DNA of 64,000 bases from Diphasiastrum complanatum (Eukaryota; Streptophyta; Lycopodiopsida; Lycopodiales; Lycopodiaceae): contig CM055099.1 in the NCBI GenBank assembly GCA_029204225.1, forward strand, positions 65,375,852 through 65,439,851, read 5' to 3'. Both the position numbers and the translations under genes were made by a program. This document shows positions 31,846 through 43,000 of this stretch, piece after piece; the stretch's first letter is position 1, and each line of letters begins with the position of its first letter. A model generated the notes under the pieces. That model ran no database searches and was not told the origin of the DNA. It worked only from the letters and a program-made list of their open reading frames with translations.

Positions 31846-32020
31846 TTTTCATCACAAGTTGCCTTTGAATGTGTATGTTGAATGGTGAATGATTCATGCA
31901 TGTATTAAGTGCTCTTGCCTTAGAATTGTCAAGCTAGAGTGATTCTATCTTGTTGGTGTTAGATCTATATGCAATCACACACACCTTAGGAGATCATTCA
32001 CATTGTTTAAGATGTCCTCA
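31846..32020 (+). mobile_element. LTR remnant related to element O; empty copy of the element A target site
   Basis: Reads ATCACAAGTTGCCTTTGAATG, GAATGATTCATGCATGTATTAAGTGCTCTTGCC and GGAGATCATTCACATTGTTTAAG without interruption. In element O the same series is split after GCATGT by element A. No primer site or gag follows, so it is a fragment or solo LTR. Confidence 0.8.
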
Positions 32021-33125
32021 CATGTGTGAAAAGTACACACAATCTCTATTCCATATGTACATGAAACTCTCATGTAAGTAACTTCTCTCCTTAATGTTGG
32101 AAGTCAAGTAGGTTATCCAAGGATAAGGAGACATGGCTTTCAATAACCATTGTGCATATCAGATCTAGACCTTGATGTACATGTTATTTTTCATCAGCTT
32201 TTTCATAACAATGAATTTCTTTGTACACTTTTTTAGTATCGTAAGCAGTCTCGAGTATCTCGTCATATCTAATTACAATTGAAAGGAATGGATCATTCCC
32301 ACCTACGATATATCCAATTATGGCCTCCATAGGCAGGTGAATGCATAATGGAAAATCCCTAGTAATAATGCTATTGAACAAAGTGGTGTAATGAGTATAT
32401 GATAGTAATGACAATTTGCTAACATGTGTAACTCTAGAGAAACTACTAGATCCCTTTCTAAAGCCACCCTTCTTTGCATCAGATTTCAAACAAATAGTAA
32501 TACCAAAGTGGATTTGTGATACAAAAGAAAATGAAAATAAATGGATCCATGAACATTATCGTGGCTAGTAACCTCAGATTATATATCTGATAGTTTGTTA
32601 CCAACTTGGTGATTTTATTATATTTGTTACTACTGAAAATTGCATTCCTTTTTTGTACAAAACATGATCCCTATGGATTCATGAATTTCCTCACTCTTAT
32701 CTACACATACAAATCTCATAAGAGTTTAACTAGCTTTTGCAGGTTTCACCCTTTCTACTTTTGGTCACTAATTTATAACTCAAATAGTGAGATCATTGAC
32801 CATTGCAAATAGAAGAGCAACTAAAGAGGATCCTTGTCTCACTAACTTGCATAATTTAACAAGTTGGATAGAATGTCCATGCAGATTCACCTGCTTGAGT
32901 TCCACATGAATTCACCTAACATAGTTATGACTAAAGCCAACAATTTCAATAAAAAGTAAGGGGAATGCCATTCAAATTTGCCATATGTCTTGGAAGGCTC
33001 CAATGAAAGAAACAAGTTGGGTTGATTTATTTTTGTCCATGCGACTTAACATCAATGACTGACATGAGATATATAAGATGCATTGATGCTAAATAAGATT
33101 TCTTTGTGATTCAACAACACATTGA
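32021..33125. other. No gene recognised
   Basis: Low-complexity, AT-rich sequence. A 101-codon minus-strand frame (32184-32489) has no recognisable domain. Confidence 0.4.
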
Positions 33126-33129
33126 GGTT

Positions 33130-33420
33130 TTGAAATTTTGTGACTTTCTTTTTTCCTATGATTCAATAAAAGGTAGCACATGGTGTGCTAATCTTTTCAT
33201 GCTATTGAATGATTTTTCATAAGGAAAGAGTTGTAGTTTGGTACATAGTTAAAAATACTGCTACCTGTCATATTTTAAATAGGTCTATCACAAAACACAT
33301 TGTTAACTTTCAAATATAGATTTATTTTGATTATGGAAAAAAGAATATTATATAGTTGTTAAGGCTAGCACACAAACATGCTATAACCTACAAAAAGAAG
33401 TTGCCAGCTCGACTAGCATG
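33130..33420. repeat. Second copy of the 31436-31840 dispersed repeat
   Basis: Shares AAAAGGTAGCACATGG, TAGTTTGGTACATAGTTAAAA and the CTATCACAAAACACATTGTTA...GCTAGCAC series in the same order and orientation. Confidence 0.65.
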
Positions 33421-33479
33421 TTGGCATGCTAACCAAGTTAACTCCAAAAAAAAAACTTTTTGTTTTTAGAAAATTCTGT

Positions 33480-34803
33480 TAGGAGTGGGATTAGCAGCCT
33501 AACTGCCTGGTGTGGTTATGGCTAAACTGCTGACACATCAAATAGATCTTTCATAGGAAATGGCTACAAAGCCTCACAAAACGTAATGAAACGGACCGAC
33601 ACATCCACATTCCACGATTCCATTGCTACAACACAACCAATAATATGGAAGAGCATAATGCTTTTCTAAAAATCAGACATTTGCAATACAACAAGACTCA
33701 TGCAAAGAGTATGACAACCCTCAATCTACTTCCACTACAATGACCAACCAATTTATTACATAAACTCGTAAAGTTGAACAGAAGTCAAAGCCCACATCAA
33801 CATTGCTCACAAGATCTTAAGCAAGGCAACTCTTCTTGCGGCCCACAACCTGACATGAACTCTCAAATACTGATCAGTGTGCTCGGCTCTCACCCTTACT
33901 ATGCTTGATCACACTTCCGCTCACCAGTGTCCACGACCAAGTGCTCTGTGCAGTCTCTTTGATCACGTCTCTCCAGTCTCTCACATATCGCTTCCCCATT
34001 TAATCATCTTGCTTCCATAGTGACAGTCTTCCTCTCCTCGTTAGGGACCGCCATCCCTTCGATATGGTTTTCTGTTCTGTTCAACCGCTACTTCGACTGC
34101 TATTGTTGCCTTTCAGTCCGTTGGCCATCGCTTACAGACCGTAGTATGGTTTCCTTTCGGTCTGTTCACCGCCTACAGACTGTGTTTGTTGCCTATCGGT
34201 TTGTTGGCCACCGCTTACATACCACTATAGTTTCCTTTCGGTCCGTTCACCGCTTACAGACCGCAACTCGACCGCATTCGCTACTTGGGCGGTTGCCTAC
34301 GGTTCATCCAACTTCGTATCAGACCGCAACAGACCGCAACCGTTGCCTTGGCAGTTGCCTACGGTCCATTTCCAACTTCGTATCAAACTGTCATAGAGCC
34401 TTGGTGGTTGCCTTCGGTCTCTTTCCAACTTCGTAGCAAACCGTAATAGACCGCAACCGTTGCTTGGCGGTTGCCTACGGTCCCTTTTCAACTTCGTAGC
34501 AAACCATAATAGACCGCAATCATTGCCTTGGTGGTCGTACGATCTTCTTTCACATAAAACCGCAACAAGGTTGCATAAGTTCGCATTAGACCGCATTCGT
34601 TACCTTTGTGGTTGTCTTAGGTCTATATAACTTCTATATTGCTAACTAATATCCTATGAAAATAACCTTTTCTTTTGTCCTAACATTATTCAACTTATGC
34701 TAAATCAACTTTTGAAATACATGACCCATGTAAATGTCTAAAATCTAACTTTATTCAAACATCAACATAATACATTGGCCCGTATTAAGGCCTTACACAC
34801 ATT
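33480..34803 (-). mobile_element. Probable 3' LTR of a Ty3/gypsy element
   Basis: The minus strand runs from the gypsy integrase region through a purine-rich GCCGGGGAA to TGTGTGTAAGGCC at about 34803, a plausible polypurine tract and LTR start. The tract to the left contains tandem repeats and no ORF of note. Its left edge (33480) is a guess, since no 5' partner is in the window. Confidence 0.4.
34070..34620. repeat. GACCGCAACCGTTGCC-type tandem repeats
   Basis: Right part (about 34290-34620) is about five units of 55-75 bp with GGTTGCCTACGGTCC, TTTCCAACTTCGTA and AGACCGCAACCGTTGCC. The left part (34070-34270) repeats TTTCGGTCYGTTCACCGCYTACAGACCG about three times. CG-rich compared with its surroundings. 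Confidence 0.8.
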
Positions 34804-34859
34804 CCCCGGCGAAGAAAACCGAGTTCCACCGAGGTGATTAGTTCATCTGTTGGGTGAGC

Positions 34860-36130
34860 TACGAACCAATGCCAATTGATGTGCCCTCAAGGTGTCATTG
34901 ATTGAAAGTTATGCCCGCTTTCACAATATCAAATAAGGAGTAAATCATGCCTCGATTAAGATCAGTCTTCCCCTCTTGAGGATAATATACCTTCACACGA
35001 CTATTGTTGACCACGAAGGGAATACCTAGCGGAAAATGCCAAGTGATTAAGACGTTATTGCTGAAGGTATCTAAAATCTGATAGGGTCCTTCCTAATGTT
35101 GATCCTTGGCCTTAAAGTATTGGTGATACTCCCTGGGTAATAAAGCACCAAATCGCCTTTCTTCCGCTCTCGTTCAGGGATGTGGCTATTTAACCATTTT
35201 GCATGTTTCTGCTTAATGATCCAGTTCTGCCAATATGCATACCCCCAATGCTCCTCCAGCTTTTCCAAAACATGCAATCGCTCATGCAGTGCCTCCTCTG
35301 GCCACAGATTATAGGTGGTTTGCACGCACAAGGACGGTAGCACAAACTCATAAGGCATGATTGCCTCCATCCCATATACCAGCTGAAATGGCGTGAAACA
35401 GTAGAGATTTTGTAGGTCGCCGTGCGATAAGCCCATACTGTTGGCTGTAAAATGCCATGCCACGATTCGCCTTTTTCCAATACCTATTTGGCTAATATAG
35501 CCTGCAGTGTTTTATTGGTAGCTTCTGCCTGACCATTACCCCGTGGCTAGTATGGAGTAGATGTCTTATGCACAATTCGGAACAGATGCATTAGCTCCGC
35601 TAAGGTATCATTGATAGAGTGTGGTCCTCAATCAGAAACAATCTCTAGAAGACATCCAAGGCGAGTGAAAATGTTGTTCATGATAAATTTTGTAGTAGAT
35701 TTTGCGGTATTATCCCGCAAAGCTTTCGCTTCCGCCACTTGGTAGCATAATCACTTGCCACTACAATATACTTATGGCCATTTGCCGATTGTGGGTTAAA
35801 CTTCCCAATAAAATCTAGTCTCTATCGTTAGAATGGTTCGATGGGTTGTAAGGGCACCAGCGGGTAATCCATAGTGGATACTGGACGTCCTTGCCATTGA
35901 CAGGCATCACAATGTTGGCAAAAATTTCTAGTATTCTTCCAAATACTGGGCCACCAAAAGCCTGCTTGTAAAATCTCATATGCAAAATGGCCTCCCGCGG
36001 AGCCTGAGTGCACCTCATTGATAATAGTTTGAACATCTTTAAACTGAACGCAGTGTCTCAAAATGTGATCATGGCCGCATTTATACAACTGTCCTTCAAT
36101 AACTTGGAAGGTGCATGATCCCCAAATCAG
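34860..36130 (-). pseudogene. Ty3/gypsy integrase, degraded
   Basis: From right to left: the HHCC zinc finger (HSGSAGGHFAYEILQAGFWW, CQHCDAC) at 35860-36040, and the catalytic core with DFIGKFNPQSANGHKYIVV (about 35765-35815). A damaged second Asp block follows (VSD, stop, GPHS, about 35620-35640), then GNGQAE (about 35525). Then comes AYRTA and the chromoviral/Tat-style PFQLVYGMEAIMP block (35355-35400), with the EALHERLHVLEKLEE and KGDLVL C-terminal region. Stops and frameshifts inactivate it. RT and RNase H are absent. Confidence 0.88.
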
Positions 36131-36827
36131 CTGGCATCGTTGAGATTTCTTAAAATGTGGTTGTTTCAGCTTTATGTATAGAAATAAAAGTCAGATTGAT
36201 GTTATGAGCACAAGACAATACCGGACGAAACCGTGTGCTTAGGAAGCTAGCTCCGCTCTATAAAGGCTATGAGCCTATTACTGACAATCAGTTTGAAGAA
36301 AGAATCGATGCATGAAAGCATCTACCATGTCTATCTCTCTGTAAATCACTATATTTGATCCACTTATTTCTTAATTTGATTACAATGGTCATCTATATAC
36401 AATTTACATTTGTGCAGATGACAAAGAAGATAGCATGGAGCCATTGTGCCGTTTGGAGGAGATCGTGGCTACTGCTGCCATTGTCCAAGTCGTTGCACGC
36501 AGTACAGGAAGTGAGCGTGAGAAGGCTTCGACTATTCGGAGTCGAGCTAGTCGTTGTCGTGGCCAGTTAAGTTGAAGTAGTCGACAAGTCGATATGTCGG
36601 ACAAGTCGGGTTTTTCCAATATGTCGATTGAGTCGACAAGTCGGACTCCTCGATAAGTGGGACTTCCCCATAAGTTGGCCACCTCCAACAAGTCGAATGC
36701 CATTCTCTTGTTTGTCTTCAATAATAGAGTATTTCTGCAAAATGTGCGACAATGCATGTAAAATTGCAGCGATGAATGGAACTATATTAACATGGAATTT
36801 AGGAGAGTAGAGGAGATAAATCCAACA
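36131..36827 (-). repeat. Element G 3' LTR (left edge uncertain)
   Basis: On the minus strand a polypurine run (GGGGGG, plus 36829-36834) is followed by TGTTGGATTTATCTCC, a normal Copia LTR start at 36827. The sequence to the left contains AAGTCGACAAGTCG-type repeats (36570-36715). No second LTR copy is present, so the other end is unknown. Confidence 0.5.
36570..36715. repeat. GTCGACAAGTCGG short repeats
   Basis: At least eight copies of an AAGTCG / GTCGACAAGTCG motif, variously spaced, inside the presumed LTR of element G. Confidence 0.7.
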
Positions 36828-36834
36828 TCCCCCC

Positions 36835-38300
36835 TTGATTTGGATCCGTGAATGCCTTGATCTTCAGACTAAACAATGCACAAAATCTGTTGTGTGCATT
36901 AATGCTCAATGCCTTGGTAAACATATCCTCAATGCCTTGGTAAACATATCTGCAATCATGTCTTGTTGCGCCCAATAGTACGTTAAGCTTACCTCTCTGT
37001 CGAGAACCTTACCCCTGACACAGTGATATCGAATCTCGGTGTGCTTACTCCTAGAGTGAAATCTAGGGTTGGTCGATAAGGCAATGGCACTCTGATTATC
37101 AGAAAATACAATTGTCGGGGTGTACTGACTTAGACTAACATCTGACAGTAAATTTATCGACCAAAATGTTTATTTAATAGCTTGAGATGCAACAATGTAC
37201 TCTACTTTTGTAGAGGAAAGAACAATAGAGGTTTGTTTACGACTCTTCCAAGAGATAGGACCGTCGTTGAGGAAGAATGTAAATCCAAATGTGGATTTAT
37301 AAATATCTACATCTCCTCCCCAACTTGCATTGAAATATCCACTGAGTCGATGGAGATTGTCGTTGTCGACTTCCCCACAGCAGATGCACTGGTCCATGGT
37401 AGCTCGAATATATCCCATGACTCTTATGAGAGCCTTCCAATGGGTGATGTCAGGATTAGCCATGAATTGGCTTAGTGAGCTGAATGCAAAAGCGATATCA
37501 GGTCTTGTGCATACCATTGCATACATGAGAGATCCAAGTATCGATATTGATATGGATACTCTCTCAGCTGCTCATGTTCCTGCTTCGTCTAAAGACATTG
37601 GTCCTTCGACAATTGCAGGCCTGGATCCATCGATGAGTGAGCTAATTTACAATTGATCATATTATATCTGATAAAGGTATTGTGAAAATGCCTTTGCTAA
37701 GTGATATAAATCAGCCGTTTCGCTCTATCTGTAAGGATTGGAATACCCAGACAGTAGTGAGCTTCGTCCAAATCGGTCATGTCAAATTCGGAAGACATGA
37801 TCTGTTAGGTGGTTCGACTAATGACCATGTTTGGCTCTTGATCATAGAGGAATACTCTTTGTCCATCGCTTCTCTCCAGAGATCGGAGTTTGGGTGGCTA
37901 AGTGCCTCTTCGACAATAGTTAGTTCTTGCATTAAAAGTCAAGCAGACTCAGGAATATACCTCAAGGGCTATTTGCGCACTCGATTCCGATCTTATTGGA
38001 GGTGGTGTTGGTTGATGATCCAATCCTTGGAATTGTTGTTGTTGAGTAACAACAACTTCTTCTGACTCGTTGTTATGGGCACACTTGAGCCAGAGGCTCG
38101 AATTGTCGTGTCGATGGCAAGCGTCGAAGGTTCACAATGAACTTTGCCTTTGCCTTTGAAATCGTTGAACCGATCCTCGATAAAGACTGTATCCCTATTG
38201 AACAAAATCTGCTGGGTATCGAGGTCGTACATCTTGTAAGTATTGTCAAAGGAAGTATATCCGATCATGTGTTGCCTAGTTCTTCCCAACCTACCTAGCT
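36835..38300 (-). pseudogene. Element G: Copia integrase C-terminus and RNase H, RT missing
   Basis: At 38000-38290 the frame encodes IGYTSFDNTYKMYDLDTQQI and FNRDTVFIED, the integrase C-terminal block (VGYS...YRLYDP, SRDVIFDE). RT motifs are absent. From 37526 leftward RNase H appears: YAMVCTRPDIAFAFSSLSQF, ASWGGDVDIYKSTFGFTFFL, SWKSRKQTSIVLSSTKVEYI. The end of RNase H is broken and degraded, and a polypurine tract closes the element at 36828-36834. The piece between the integrase block and RNase H is short and unreadable, so most of RT was deleted. Confidence 0.8.
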
Positions 38301-39970
38301 CCTAAGCCTGAGAAAAATGTGAACTGAGAATCTATCATCAGTCGGGTTTGCTCACAAGATCTCGACTGCCATTTCTATAGGTGCTCGTTGTAGTATGTTC
38401 ATCCTATCTGTCAAAGGATGACTTCAAGGCTTCGAACACTTTGTTGTTTATGATTGGGCACTTGCCAAATGAATCAATCACAAAACTACAAGGCAAGTCA
38501 CGATGAGCAAAACAAAAATTGCATTGCAGCATAGCTGCTCATCTTCTTGATCCTAGGAACCGTAACCAAATTCAAGAATGCTAATCTATTTGCAAAACCA
38601 GAAAACTACTCTAGAACATTCATATAACCACATGCAAGAAATAAAGAAGTAAATGGACAGCATGTCAAATGCCCAAGAATCAAGAAACACACATTTCTTG
38701 ATTCTTGGACACTCCAAGAAGATCAAGAACTAGGATGTCAATGGATCTACAAGATCTCAACCACATTCCTAGCCTATATAGTTTCTACACCAATCCACAA
38801 GTCAGATTTTACATTCAAATTACCACTATTAGAACAAAAGCATAAACATGGGATATGAGCAAATTTTTATCAAAGTGCCACAACAGATGCACCAAAATAC
38901 AAAAGAGCTCAACATGATTACTCAAAACCATGAAATATTTAAACAGGTTCACCAGTGATGTGATCGGATGGAACAATAACCTACCTGCCCTAAAATTTTC
39001 GAATGTCATTTTCTGTGAATATTGCTAGACAGTTTCGTGGTAGATAAAAACTGACTAAAGATAAGAGGAAAATCCACAGATTCTACATAAACAGATTCAA
39101 ATAGATGTAGAACTTGTACCCACTTTGGAGTAGCAAATATTGTCAAAGGTGGAATTTCAATGTAAATTTCCACAAATAAATGCACATTTCACTATAATGT
39201 TATTACAGCAAGAGCATCTGCGTCATGCAGATTGTGATGTGGATCTCACAGATGAAATACAGCGAGGAAATCTTAACATTTTAGCTGCAAAAATTTGTCA
39301 TCATAATTCTAATCTTTGACCATTATGGACGGTGCTATGATCATCCATGTCACCTGAATGCTGTACAGCAAGGTGGCACACAACGACGTTGAACACCTGT
39401 GACAGCAAAATCTGTTTGTAAAAGCCATTTGCCATTGGATAATTATACACTCCTTACAGAGATTATAAGTCTAGATCCTGACTGATGAAGGACGAAGGCT
39501 AATCAAATTAATCATGCTCCAGCTTTCCAGGAGACGAATCTGAACACTTTGTTCACGATTCATTGTCAGCATAAGTGGTATTGTTACAATCGTTTTGGAA
39601 CCATTTCTCTATTGCTGTGAATGCAACAAACAGCCTGAATGTTACATCCTCCAAAGATTCTACAGTATAATGTATGTTGATTATGCAAATTGTCTTTCAC
39701 ATAATGTTGCTTGTGAAGAGTTGGCAGCAAATTGAGCAATAGTATAATCTGAAAATTTCTGTTCCTTGGAATGGAAGGATTTCCCACTTGGATGCTTTCA
39801 GGAAAGTTTCTGCTTGGTTTGACTAGGCCTTCAACAACTATGTGCATGTAATGCACAGGCATTTTGAGTGAAATAAAGTCCTCTCATAAGAGCTGATCAG
39901 TTGCTCATAAAGGAACAGTCTGCTGCAGGATCAATTCCTGATGTCAAGGTGGCTATACTAACTTAGCTCC
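38301..39970. other. Intergenic and 3' flank of the ATAD5-like gene
   Basis: No coding region recognised. The part next to 39971 must hold the 3' UTR of the minus-strand gene, but I could not pick a convincing poly(A) signal. Confidence 0.45.
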
Positions 39971-40064
39971 TCAAGCTCCCAAGTTTGAAAGTTGATGCAA
40001 TGCTGAAGGTTTTTCTTGTAAAAACGGAAATGCTTCTGCATCAAGGTATAGCTGTTTACGAGTT
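39971..40064 (-). CDS. ATAD5: ATAD5-like last exon
   Basis: 94 nt, TRKQLYLDAEAFPFLQEK to SNLGA, TGA at 39971-39973. It fits the short RRxRxYL tail that closes plant homologues. Acceptor GATGGCAG. Confidence 0.82.
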
Positions 40065-43000
40065 CTGCCATCATCCAAAGTCAATGTTAGCCAACATTGA
40101 ATGTTGCATTCAATAGGAGGACAATTTTGAATCAAACCAACAAATGAATGGAAGATAACAAGCGGACCTGCAACTACGAGATGGAGTATTTGATCGTCGA
40201 AGCTGTTCAAGCCGGGAGATACGAGCCATGTATGTAGCAAAATCGGTAAATGCGCTGTCAGTTGCTGCCCTTGCTCTGACAGGAAGAATCGAATCCAAAA
40301 TCTCCTGTAGCTGAACTTTTGTTTCATGCCTGGAAAAAGACAATGTCTTGAGCATATTAGACCATAAATCGAAATTTGACAATACAACATTCAAAAAGAA
40401 CTCCTCCGGAAGGACTCTACAATACCACAACAGAATAAATATTGTTAAGAAGCACATCCTAAAGAATGACAAAGTAAATCAAGATGGGAGAGGGGTGTCC
40501 AGATGGGGACCCACATTGATAGTTTTTTAAGAGAGCACATGGAATTCTCAAAAGTAAGATGAGTCATAAACTTCTAAGGTTGATAACAAAGTCTCTGAAC
40601 TATAGATCAACAATTATTTCACCAGATTCTCCTGAGACAAGAGGTGCTTTTAGTAAGCTGTCAGTCAGTAGAGTCTAGACCTTCACCAAATACTTGCTGA
40701 ACATAGCCTGATCTGTTTTGCCAATATTCTTTAGAGCGTTTTGCTACTAGTGAAGTCACCTTTTCAAATCATTGCTGGATTGGCCAAGAAAATGAATTTA
40801 GACATTCAATAACATTCTCATCTTAACCTCTGTATCAGAACAATTATAAATCACATAAATCACAGATTTAACATCAAAATCCAAAAGCTAGTACAAGCAC
40901 CTTGTCAAATCATGCTCAAAACAAAATCGGCCAACATCCAACTGTAATTCTGATGGCAATGTACTCTTTTCCACAACATTGATAAGGTTATGTGCACAGG
41001 CCACATGTTGGTATTGCTGAAGACACAGCCCAAGGCCAATCTGTGCTAAACTAGCAGCCACTTCCTCCGCAAACTCTGAGTCCTGAAATGTAAACTATTG
41101 GCTTAGTCTTTCAAATGGGAAAGGAAATAAATCTGTTCAGAACTGGTAAAAAAGCGAGAGAGATATAAGAATTAAAAGGAAAATCTAAGCAGTTAAGCAT
41201 GATAAAAAAGACACCTATTGCGTTTTCTAAATGCCATGTACTTCTAGCACCAGAAAAAACACGAACTCTTGAACAGAATAAACCATTGCTTGCAATGTGT
41301 GCGCTAACATGAACATACAACATTTAAAGAGCTTTAAAATAGGACGGTTCAGTAGCAACATAGAATATCCACAGTGATTTGATTCTGGGAAGACCAAGTT
41401 CATTGAACAACTTCATTGCTTATTTGGTACCTAGAACCTGTCAGATAAAATTGGCAATGAACTTACAAGTTGAAAGACAATTTGCAAAATGGAACAGAGA
41501 TTAAAGGCTTGAAAAAGGCAAACAAGCACATCTTAAGAAGAACATGGTATCAAGAGCAATCAACTTATTCACCCAAGCTTCTTCAAAGATGGTGGAAGTC
41601 AAAACTACTGGCCAATACCAGAGAACCCCGTTAAAGAGACAGTTCACTCACTGTGACATGAGGTTCATGGACTGTAAAAATGACATCAGATGCAGATAAA
41701 ACATCTCCAAATTCGGCCAGCAAACAGCTAATCTCCAAAGCCTCCAAAGATGTCTGAGCACAATTCAGGCCTGCCTCTGCCTTTGATTTGAGAAGACTTG
41801 ACCAAAGTTTGTCTACTGGATTCAAATTAGTGTAAGTCAGCTTCTCTTCTGTGCTGCCGGGTATAGTGAGTGTGTTATCCTCTGTAACAGGAGATCGAGT
41901 AGTTAAACACTCTGCTACATCATCCAGAGGCACTGCCACTTTTACAGTTGATGGTATGTCATTATCACATGAATGAGCAGCTTCTTTAGAATATCTTCCT
42001 TCTTTTGAAAGACGTTCTACTGAGAGCAATGTCCCTCCATAGTAGGTCCAGTTACCATTAGAAGAATTTTCTAAGGACGTATCATATTTATCCATGAATG
42101 CATGTGCTGTCAATGGCACGTCAGTTTTTTGCAAAAATCTAGTACCAAATGAGAGATGTGTCTCTAAAGGCTGTGCTTCAGTTATTTCCTCCAGCACAAC
42201 TGGCACATCACTATTTGCAGAAGAGGCTTGAGGGTATTCCAAGTCTGAACAGCAGCTAACAGTTTGCCCAGTCAATTCATCGCCTTTCTCCTTCCCATCA
42301 AGCAGACTTGTGTTTCCAGAATGCAACCTCCTTAGTCTCCGAAATGCATCAGGCTTATCATAAGTCAAGCATGCATCATATGAGTTATCCAAAGCATGAT
42401 TCTGTACTGAAAATAGTTCATGATGATTTTCACAATTGCTTGGTTCCTCTGAAAGGTTTGAAAAGCTGTATGTAAACCCACATTTATCATCTACTGACAC
42501 ACTTTCAGATTTACATGTGTTCAGCACGTCATATCTACATTTTTCCTCCAATTCTGCAGGTAAAATGTCAGCTAAAGAGCAGTCATCTTCTGAATCTGAG
42601 AAAACAATAGATTGGTGTAACTTTTGTCGTCGTAACATTTTGGACAATCGTGGCTTCCGTGCACTGGGCAAAGGGCTACCGTACAAGGTTCCTGTTTCAG
42701 CAGAAATAAGCAATGATTCTTCATCGGCCCCATCAGCAAGTAAAGTGTTGGAGGCAGCAGTGATTATTTGTTCTTGAACCGGGGATTGGTCCGTGGTTGC
42801 CTTCAACTTCTTTCTCAGTTTTTGCATCTTCTGATTCTTTGTGTGGCGCATGGCAACCTTCAGTTCAGCTAACTGTGCAGCAACTGATTCAGCAAGTCTG
42901 TCCGACTCTTGCACTGCTTGTATGGCCTTCTCATTGATGCCTTGGGATAAAGGACAGGGATAGCTCAAGGAAATGACATGAGGTAAGACAGAATATTGTG

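Noticed and set aside
42436-42777. 113-codon plus-strand ORF opposite the long ATAD5-like exon
   Set aside because: Antisense shadow of an exon whose minus-strand frame is well supported.
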